A stretch of DNA of 64,000 bases, taken from assembly GCA_018389105.1 (NCBI GenBank), contig JACATO010000089.1, forward strand, positions 186,001 to 250,000, given 5' to 3'. The DNA is from Nautilus pompilius (lineage: Eukaryota; Mollusca; Cephalopoda; Nautilida; Nautilidae). The position numbers and the translations under genes were made by a program. The notes beneath the pieces were generated by a model that was not told where the DNA came from, ran no database searches, and was given only the letters and a program-made list of their open reading frames with translations. Position 1 is the first letter of the stretch; every line of letters begins with the position of its first letter. Shown here piece after piece: positions 62,000-64,000 of the stretch.

Positions 62000-62160
62000 T
62001 AAAAAAAATGGTGCAAAAAGTTAGCAGCAGTCCATGCAGAAAGTTCGTATTACTCAGAAAGAGATGCCAAACTGAATCTAGTTGTGATATTTGAACTCTG
62101 ACCTTTAACTTTAACCTTAGCAGTGCATTAGTCTACCACAAGACCACAATGCCATCTGCA
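62000..62160 (-). mobile_element. tRNA-derived SINE, family 1
   Basis: The minus strand reads CATTGTGGTCTTGTGGTAGAC, GGTCAGAGTTCAAATATC (B-box-like), CAGTTTGGCATCTC. A short, diverged copy. Confidence 0.65.
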
Positions 62161-62164
62161 GTTA

Positions 62165-63127
62165 GCCATTACTGCCCAAGTATCTTCATTCTTAATTTAT
62201 GCCTTTAATACACAATATCTAGAATAAAAATATTTGTCCATCATTTGGTCAGTTAATCACAATGCAGAACAAGTTTATTTTTCTTCCTTAATTTACAGAG
62301 TCTAATATCAGTATGTGCTTAGTTACTAATCTTCCAGCACTGTTACATTTTGACTGAAATAGTTAGCACTGCCTATTGAGAAAATGTTTGGTAGTGTGTC
62401 ATTATCTCTAACATTGCAAATAAACAAGCAAATACTACTACCTGAAATTAAGATGAAACACTTCTGTCTAAGAAGATCCAGAAAACAACATTTGTTAAAA
62501 GTTATTGTTTACGCCTGTTTATTTTCACACACACATGCAGATATATATATATGTGTATACAGAGAAAGAGAAATAACAAAGCAAAATCACTTTCATAAAT
62601 TATTACAGACTAAGGGCAATAATTACAAAAAGAATTTTATTAAAAATTTTTTCCATGTATGCAAGTTAGAAGGGCAACAAGCTCTTATTATCCAAAGAAC
62701 ATGGCACACACTTCTAAAAACTATAAAACTAAAGCAGTTTTCATTGGCAGCATCACTGCTCTGATTGCTGGGCACTGCTGGCTTGCCTTCCAGCTACATT
62801 AAACCTTTAACAGACAATCTAGTTATGGTACTTAATGTCTAATAATCATCTTAACAAGTATGGCAACTTATACCGAACATGGACTGCAGGCATGTTTTTC
62901 ATAGTTGATTAAACACTGCCACCAAGATGGCTGTAAAAACCTATGAGTCACAAAAGCAGTCACGCAAAGAAAAACATTGCGAAGTATTTTCAAGATTTCT
63001 TTTTCTGCCTTCACTATTTTGTTCAGCTGAAATTATTTTTTTTTTAAATTTCAACTTGAGAATTTACCAGAAAATCACCTGGAATGTCAGACCAAGGGTC
63101 AGCTACAAGTTAATGTGGCCCTCTGCA

Positions 63128-63162
<35 letters not shown>

Positions 63163-63640
63163 AAAATGGTTTTCTTTGTATAAGCACGATATCTGGCAGC
63201 TAAACAAGCCACTTCTCCTTAGGAGATAAAATGATTTTAAAAATGCTGAATGTCTAAAAGATATTCTATCAAATCCAGAGACAGGATGTATTTAGATAGT
63301 AATGTTAAAAAAGAGGCAACAGCAATTTGTGTGTATGACGTCCATATCCAAAGACTTGTGGTTTGAAATGCCTGACCTTTTTCATCTAACCTCGCACACT
63401 ACTTTAATACCAATTTATCATTCAGCTGAGAGAAAGCAAGCATATTTTTGCTAATGTCATCAGTCAAATAATAGTGCTATCTATAAAGCAACATATACCT
63501 ATGCAATAAATACCTCTTTTGAAGAAGTTTAAAATAAAAAAAAAATCATTTAATATTTTTTAAAAAAATGATAATGGTTAAATATAGTATATCATAATAA
63601 CAAATACAGCATACTAAAATTATTTAAAATTTCTTTTCTT
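62165..63640. other. AT-rich unique sequence with poly(A)
   Basis: A run of 28 A lies at 63133-63160. The plus-strand frames at 62384-62764 and 62927-63229 cross TA/CA or A runs and have no recognised motif. Confidence 0.4.
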
Positions 63641-63859
63641 TTTTTTATTACAATTTTTCTGATTTACTTTCTCTTCTCTTTTACAGAAACTCGAGGTCAA
63701 AAGAGTTCCCTCCCTGTACTTTCAATATTAATGTCTTTCCTCCTCCTCTCTCTTTTGCTTTTAATAAAGAAACTGTGATTTGATTTGTGTTAATAGGTCT
63801 CTGGGTCTTTGTCTTGCTTTTTGTTTACCTTCCAATGCTTCTAAACACTCCTGGTGAGT

Positions 63860-63958
63860 TCAATCCAGAGACAAGTGAATTTCAGACAGAGAGGAAAGGC
63901 CATCTGGTAGCAAAGCCAGGTGGCACAATAGCTTCATTATGTCAGCAAGTTCTTCCAC
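63860..63958 (-). CDS. Candidate terminal exon at window edge
   Basis: On the minus strand TGTTCTCTTACAAG precedes 32 open codons, VEELADIMKLLCHLALLPDG then LSSLSEIHLSLD, and TGA (63860-63862). The frame is also open upstream to the window end. Past the TGA the same frame continues (THQECLEALEG and on to a TAA near 63773), so a decayed element is an alternative. AATAAA on this strand lies at 63644-63649. The plus strand is open here as well for about 67 codons, so the coding strand is not settled. Confidence 0.25.
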   Translation of the reverse strand: MEELADIMKLLCHLALLPDGLSSLSEIHLSLD

Positions 63959-64000
63959 CTTGTAAGAGAACACAAACACTAGGCACCAGCTGTTATGGCA

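Noticed and set aside
1-64000. CRISPR arrays, operons, phage or toxin systems
   Set aside because: No such structure. The window is eukaryotic in composition, splicing signals and repeat content; the only spaced repeats are minisatellites.

Overview
The window is AT-rich eukaryotic DNA (roughly two-thirds A+T) with no compact gene order, no operons and no long intact reading frame. It reads as intronic or intergenic sequence from a metazoan. Decayed DNA transposons (piggyBac, hAT, Tc1/mariner), tRNA-derived SINEs, a 44-bp minisatellite and many microsatellites dominate. The SINE style and the piggyBac end suggest a lophotrochozoan, perhaps a mollusc. That is an impression from memory of repeat families, not a proven assignment.

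Layout. About 700-2608 is a 44-bp tandem array with higher-order structure. 4996-6845 holds a small palindromic element next to a piggyBac relic. 9060-9620 is a Tc1-like relic. 12390-12522 is a GC-rich candidate exon on the plus strand, and a phase-compatible candidate terminal exon lies at 22948-23012. 13560-15170 is a hAT relic. 16-38 kb carries SINEs, a mariner relic and non-coding blocks that look constrained. 42496-45537 holds the best evidence for a host gene: three minus-strand candidate exons with consensus splice sites. 47-64 kb has further single candidate exons, more SINEs and copies of the short palindromic element.

How genes may work together. The minus-strand candidates run from high to low coordinates, as expected of one long gene with kilobase introns. 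Exons 45512-45537 and 43236-43410 agree in phase. Exon 42496-42625 does not join directly to 43236-43410, so another exon is missing or one call is wrong. The plus-strand pair (12390 and 22948) also agrees in phase. I recognise none of the encoded peptides. T-rich intron-like DNA gives many acceptor-like sites by chance, so all exon calls need transcript or homology support.

Most of the remainder (for example 28.8-34.4 kb, 38.2-41 kb, 49.6-53.4 kb) shows only AT-rich unique sequence and simple repeats. I found no tRNA or rRNA gene, no CRISPR array and no clear new biological system. The most distinctive features are the short palindromic element family, the minisatellite's higher-order structure and the hidden exon chain.
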